A stretch of 58,190 nt of DNA from a virus: positions 1 to 58,190 of the IMG/VR virus record IMGVR_UViG_3300042934_000137. One strand, given 5' to 3'. Numbering within the stretch: position 1 is the stretch's first letter; every line of letters starts with the position of its first letter. The notes beneath the pieces were generated by a model. The model saw only the letters and a list, made by a program, of their open reading frames with translations. It made no database searches and was not told the DNA's origin. A program made the position numbers and the translations under genes. Shown here piece by piece: positions 55,404 to 58,190 of this stretch.

Positions 55404-56183
55404 TCAACGGTGTCCGTGCCAATATCCCCGGAACGGCCTGACGTTGAAACGGAAGGCGAGACATGGCTTCTGGTCGTCGGACAAGACCGCCGAGAACTCA
55501 AGCTCGAGTTGGTTGCTGTCTGCCGTCCATCCGACCTCGTCCGAACCCTCCGTTCCTCGAAGACCGATACGGTTGTAGAAGTCCGTAAGCGAAGCGTAGC
55601 TGTCGCCGAGGATCTGGTAGTTCGTGTCGTTCTGAGCCTTTCTTAGGGCCTCCATGTTGCTCAGGAAATAACGCCCGCTATACAGGTCGTAGCAGAGGTG
55701 GTCGCCTCCGCCGGTGACGATGACCTGCGTGCTGCTCGGTGGATTAGCGTTGACCCGGTCCTGCGCGATCTCGTCCTGAATATCGCGCTCCTTGTTCTCG
55801 CCGATCTTCTCCTTGACCTTCTCCTTGTACTCGGAGAAGAGTCGGTCCCCCACAGAAACAGCGGTAGCCAGAGCCGCGGCACGCTTGTCGCTGATTCGGT
55901 TAGACGAGATCATCGAGACGATCGTCAGGGCACCCAGACCTGCCGCCGGAATATAGAGCCTCCAGCAGATCTGAACCTTCTCCTTGGGTTCGAGAGGACG
56001 AGACTTCTCGTTCAGGTCGAGCCGAACCTGTGCGTCAGTGAGAAGCTCAGCGGCCCGGAATGAAGCCTTCGCCGTCAGATATGCCGTACCGACGACGCCA
56101 GCAACGCTGACCCCCGTGAGGATTGCTGGAGCATTGTCCGCGGCGAACTTCTTGGCCTGGTTGAGGATGTCAGCGACCGTCAT
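55404..56183 (-). CDS. Two-span membrane protein, DUF6353-like, paralogue B
   Basis: This encodes 259 residues. Hydrophobic segments at about 20-40 and 75-92, then NRISDKRAAALATAVSVGDR corresponding to NRIAGLTIGMATLEKS in paralogue A, and a soluble C-terminal domain. The family occurs in actinophages with unknown function. It overlaps the upstream gene by 14 bases. Confidence 0.7.
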   Translation of the reverse strand: MTVADILNQAKKFAADNAPAILTGVSVAGVVGTAYLTAKASFRAAELLTDAQVRLDLNEKSRPLEPKEKVQICWRLYIPAAGLGALTIVSMISSNRISDKRAAALATAVSVGDRLFSEYKEKVKEKIGENKERDIQDEIAQDRVNANPPSSTQVIVTGGGDHLCYDLYSGRYFLSNMEALRKAQNDTNYQILGDSYASLTDFYNRIGLRGTEGSDEVGWTADSNQLELEFSAVLSDDQKPCLAFRFNVRPFRGYWHGHR

Positions 56184-56382
56184 GTGTGGTCCCCCAAATA
56201 TAGTCGTTCGTGTTGTAGATCTTCATCTGTCGATCCTGCATCTCAGCGCGCTTGCGGTCCTGGTAGTTGAACAGGGTCTTGAGTCCCCAGGCGCTGAAGA
56301 GCCAGACAAGTCCAATGGCGACGAATCCGACGATGATCAGCAGAAGAAACTCACGCAAGGTCTCGAGCTCAGCGATAGTCAT
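56170..56382 (-). CDS. Small membrane protein
   Basis: This encodes 70 residues with one N-terminal span (about 9-32, REFLLLIIVGFVAIGLVWLF) and a charged C-terminus. It overlaps both neighbours. Function is unknown. Confidence 0.55.
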   Translation of the reverse strand: MTIAELETLREFLLLIIVGFVAIGLVWLFSAWGLKTLFNYQDRKRAEMQDRQMKIYNTNDYIWGTTHDGR

Positions 56383-56656
56383 CGTGGATCATCTCCTTTG
56401 CTCCGGTGAAGAACTCCATGGTCTTGTCGTCGTTCGGCTTTGCCTTAACGATCCCGACCGAGTACTGGCAGTCGAATCGATGCGTTTGTGCCTGACGCTC
56501 CTTCTTGTTGCGAAGTCGGTCGCGCTTGATGTCCTTGGTGAAATCGATAGCCAAGGCGATAATGATGGTTCCCGAGAAGAGACCGGACACGAAGAGCATG
56601 CCCCAAAGCGTGATCTTGAAGATCTCAAGCATGGTGGCGAGGTCGAGCTTTTCCAT
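56369..56656 (-). CDS. Small membrane protein
   Basis: This encodes 95 residues with one span (about 15-37, ITLWGMLFVSGLFSGTIIIA) and a basic, polar tail. The ATG follows AAAGGC with ATATTC before it. Confidence 0.55.
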   Translation of the reverse strand: MEKLDLATMLEIFKITLWGMLFVSGLFSGTIIIALAIDFTKDIKRDRLRNKKERQAQTHRFDCQYSVGIVKAKPNDDKTMEFFTGAKEMIHDDYR

Positions 56657-56670
56657 GAATATAATGCCTT

Positions 56671-57015
56671 TCAGGCAACGCAGAGGGAGCTGGTCGGGAT
56701 GTTCTTTCGGGCCTTCTGACCCAACTCGTAGAGGATCTCGAACGCGAGGATTCGGGCCATCATCTGGCGCTCCATCTCCTCGCCCCAGATCGCTCCGACT
56801 GGACGAGTTTCGTAGGTGTCGTAGTTACCGCCGTAGTTCTTGACGACGGGGATGATCTGGGTGTCATCGGAGATGTCGACGGGGGAGGCCTTGTACCCCT
56901 TGTACTCGTATGTCACCTCACCCTGACTCGGGAGCAGGAGGACCACGATACCGGCGATGATCAGGGCCGGGTAAACCAGGGAGAGCATGAACGGGTGGAT
57001 GAAAATGGCGAGCAT
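56671..57015 (-). CDS. Small membrane protein with soluble tail
   Basis: This encodes 114 residues. An N-terminal hydrophobic region (about 2-28, with FMLSLVYPALIIAGIVVLLL) is followed by a soluble domain with a helix at the end. Function is unknown. Confidence 0.55.
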   Translation of the reverse strand: MLAIFIHPFMLSLVYPALIIAGIVVLLLPSQGEVTYEYKGYKASPVDISDDTQIIPVVKNYGGNYDTYETRPVGAIWGEEMERQMMARILAFEILYELGQKARKNIPTSSLCVA

Positions 57016-57060
57016 CGTGGTATTCCTTTACAGGGTGAGGGGGGTTTACAAATATATAGG

Positions 57061-57411
57061 TCAGGCGAGAGCGTTGAGCTCAGCTTCGATCTTGTCGACC
57101 GCGGTCTGGAAAACAGGGGGAAGGGTCGGACCGTTGCGCTTGAAGTGAAGAACCATTCGCATCACAGCCATCGACTCATCACGAGTGAGGTTCATGAAGG
57201 GGGCGTGATGCTTGTCAACGAGTTGTAGTGACAGATCTGCCACGGAAGCCATCGAGGCCAACTCTTCGAGTGAGGGGGCTCGTCGATCTCCTCGAAAATC
57301 GCGCCAACGAGATTCAGTGATTCGAGACTGGTTGGCGAACTGCCTGTTGTCGAGCTGCTTCCGCTGACGTCTGTCATCAAGCTTCTGAATAAGCCTCTTT
57401 GCGCTGATCAT
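57061..57411 (-). CDS. XRE-like HTH DNA-binding protein
   Basis: This encodes 116 residues. LDDRRQRKQLDNRQFANQSR and WRDFRGDRRAPSLEELASMA fit a helix-turn-helix of the XRE type, followed by a helical C-terminus. It lies between promoter-bearing cassettes at the early end, so it is a candidate regulator of the conserved elements. No repressor activity is shown. Confidence 0.55.
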   Translation of the reverse strand: MISAKRLIQKLDDRRQRKQLDNRQFANQSRITESRWRDFRGDRRAPSLEELASMASVADLSLQLVDKHHAPFMNLTRDESMAVMRMVLHFKRNGPTLPPVFQTAVDKIEAELNALA

Positions 57412-57448
57412 TTGGAGGGGTCTCCTGGGGGATATAGAGAAACAGAAA

Positions 57449-57473
57449 CCTAAAACCCGTGTGGGGTCTTAGG
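57449..57473 (-). terminator. Cassette hairpin
   Basis: CCTAAAACCC pairs with GGGTCTTAGG around GTGT after the gene at 57496-57672. Confidence 0.6.
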
Positions 57474-57495
57474 CGTTGAGGTATTGTCGGGGGTA

Positions 57496-57672
57496 TCAGT
57501 TCTCGGTGTTGGCGTTGGCCTTCTTCTCGTAGAGCTTCACAGCGATGACAACAGCAGTGGTCACGGCAGCGGGAATGACGATCTTCGTCACTACCAGCTT
57601 CCGGAGCAGCTTGCGGCTGGCGGCGTTGAGCTCGGCGGGGGTCATGTTGGCGGTCGCGTCGGCGAGGTTCAT
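57496..57672 (-). CDS. Small membrane cassette protein
   Basis: This encodes 58 residues: polar N-terminus, hydrophobic span (about 30-47, KIVIPAAVTTAVVIAV) and a Lys/Asn tail. The ATG at 57672 follows GAAGGAG; the upstream ATG in the -10 is rejected. It has its own promoter and hairpin. Confidence 0.65.
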   Translation of the reverse strand: MNLADATANMTPAELNAASRKLLRKLVVTKIVIPAAVTTAVVIAVKLYEKKANANTEN

Positions 57673-57693
57673 GATGTGCTCCTTCATATAGGG

Positions 57694-57724
57694 TCTCACT
57701 ATAGGATGTGTAATTTCTGCGACC
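57694..57724 (-). promoter_or_regulatory. Promoter-like element P10
   Basis: TCGCA, TTACAC and TATAGT (57698-57703) at 10-bp spacing, followed by GAGACCC. It drives 57496-57672 and abuts the stop of 57726-57917, with no hairpin between. Confidence 0.75.
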
Positions 57725-57725
57725 C

Positions 57726-57917
57726 CTAGCGGTTCTTGAGCTTCGCAGCAACCTGCTTTGCGTAGGCGCGGGACCCGGCGTTGTGTCCGACAGCATCGAC
57801 CAACTTGGCGGTCGCGGTGATCAGTGCTGCCGTGGCCATGATGACTACAACCGGGTTCTCCTCAGCGGCGGTCTTGAGGTTCTGGACGAAGCGCGAGTTC
57901 TTGATCTTCCACAACAC
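57726..57917 (-). CDS. Small membrane protein
   Basis: This encodes 63 residues from the GTG at 57917, preceded by AAAGAGGG. A basic N-terminus, a hydrophobic segment (about 22-41, NPVVVIMATAALITATAKLV) and a basic tail are seen. It would be read from the promoter in the terminal repeat, through the hairpin at 57944-57966. Confidence 0.6.
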   Translation of the reverse strand: MLWKIKNSRFVQNLKTAAEENPVVVIMATAALITATAKLVDAVGHNAGSRAYAKQVAAKLKNR

Positions 57918-57943
57918 GAATATACCCTCTTTCAAAGTAGAAA

Positions 57944-57966
57944 CTTAAAGCCTTTGTGAGGCTAAA
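57944..57966 (-). terminator. Weak hairpin before 57726-57917
   Basis: AGCCT pairs with AGGCT around a short loop, with flanking A/T pairs. It lies between the promoter in the terminal repeat and the gene it seems to drive, so it may act as an attenuator. Confidence 0.4.
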
Positions 57967-58084
57967 ATTTGAGAGGATGTAACAGCCCAACTAAAACTGT
58001 TCATTAACTAGCTATCTCCATTGCTAGCACTCCGGGCAGGTAACGATCCTGCACATTAGTGTCTCGGAATCCTTTCGGATATCC

Positions 58085-58115
58085 TCTCATTATAGGGTGT
58101 GTAATTCTTGCGAGA
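58085..58115 (-). promoter_or_regulatory. Promoter-like element, repeat copy of P1
   Basis: It is identical to the element at 42-72: TCGCA, TTACAC, TATAAT (58089-58094) at 10-bp spacing. It precedes a possible 10-codon ORF at 58024-58056 and the gene at 57726-57917. Confidence 0.7.
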
Positions 58116-58119
58116 CCGA

Positions 58120-58146
58120 AACCTAAAGCCCGTGTGGGCTTAGGTT
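58120..58146 (-). terminator. Hairpin, repeat copy
   Basis: It is the same hairpin as at 77-103 in the left copy of the terminal repeat. Confidence 0.55.
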
Positions 58147-58169
58147 GATGAGGGGTTTGATGGGGGGGG

Positions 58170-58190
58170 TCAGTTGTTCTCGTTGTCCGA
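58170..58190 (-). CDS. 3' fragment of the 128-310 gene
   Basis: The last 21 bases repeat the stop codon and final six codons of the small membrane protein at 128-310. The gene is cut by the window edge and is intact at the left end. Confidence 0.85.
   Translation of the reverse strand, partial: SDNENN

Larger units (their letters stand above)
58044..58190. repeat. Right copy of terminal repeat
   Basis: This matches bases 1-148 with one G fewer in the G run (eight Gs at 58162-58169). Confidence 0.95.

Noticed and set aside
1-58190. CRISPR array
   Set aside because: No regularly spaced repeats with unique spacers were seen; the repeated elements are promoters, hairpins and tag-coding DNA.
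1-58190. Integrase, excisionase or attachment site
   Set aside because: No tyrosine or serine recombinase motif was recognised, and the tRNA-like element has no associated integrase.

Overview
The window is an essentially complete tailed-phage genome of the siphovirus type with an HK97-like head. Every convincing gene lies on the minus strand, so transcription runs from high to low coordinates. The last 147 bases repeat the first 148 with one G fewer in a G run, so the molecule is either terminally redundant or a circular assembly with an overlap, about 58.04 kb unique. An actinobacterial host, possibly Streptomyces-like, is inferred from a WhiB-type iron-sulfur regulator, ThyX, a band-7 membrane protein and GC-rich codon use. 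I saw no integrase or partition genes, so a lytic lifestyle is likely but not shown.

Reading in the direction of transcription: 57.9-50.6 kb holds small membrane proteins, an XRE-like DNA-binding protein and two paralogous two-helix membrane proteins. 50.6-46.7 kb is one 1295-residue replication protein joining an SF3 helicase, a primase-like domain and a proofreading DNA polymerase. 46.7-36.0 kb holds a WhiB protein, an ssDNA-binding-like protein, four paralogues of a small phage family, a band-7/SPFH protein, structured intergenic RNAs and small cassettes, each with its own promoter and hairpin. 36.0-30.1 kb holds zinc-binding small proteins, thymidylate kinase with a zinc ribbon, an SF2 helicase, HNH enzymes and two PD-(D/E)XK nucleases. 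30.1-27.4 kb encodes an 898-residue protein with the DFDGD signature of double-psi-barrel RNA polymerases. 26.9-24.3 kb has a head-fibre-like protein, a small-terminase-like protein, an HNH protein, a dCTP deaminase/dUTPase-like enzyme and ThyX. 24.3-0.45 kb is the structural and lysis block: endolysin, connector, large terminase, tagged proteins, portal, protease-capsid fusion, tail genes, tape measure, baseplate, holin.

Three signals stand out. First, a peptide tag (HYGVKGMKWGV) is attached to a GNAT acetyltransferase, a zincin metalloprotease-like protein, a 2H phosphoesterase and a basic protein, all beside portal and terminase, and in degenerate form to the N-terminus of the RNA polymerase-like protein. 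This suggests a cargo-loading tag. Second, ten distinct copies of a promoter-like element have three blocks exactly 10 bp apart (TCGCR, WTACAY, TATAAT-like) and no recognisable -35. Third, an intergenic sequence at 39.82-39.94 kb folds, on paper, as a circularly permuted tRNA: T-arm half first, D-arm half second, acceptor strands joined by a 39-nt loop.

Functional calls come from motif recognition by eye; no database search or folding program was run.
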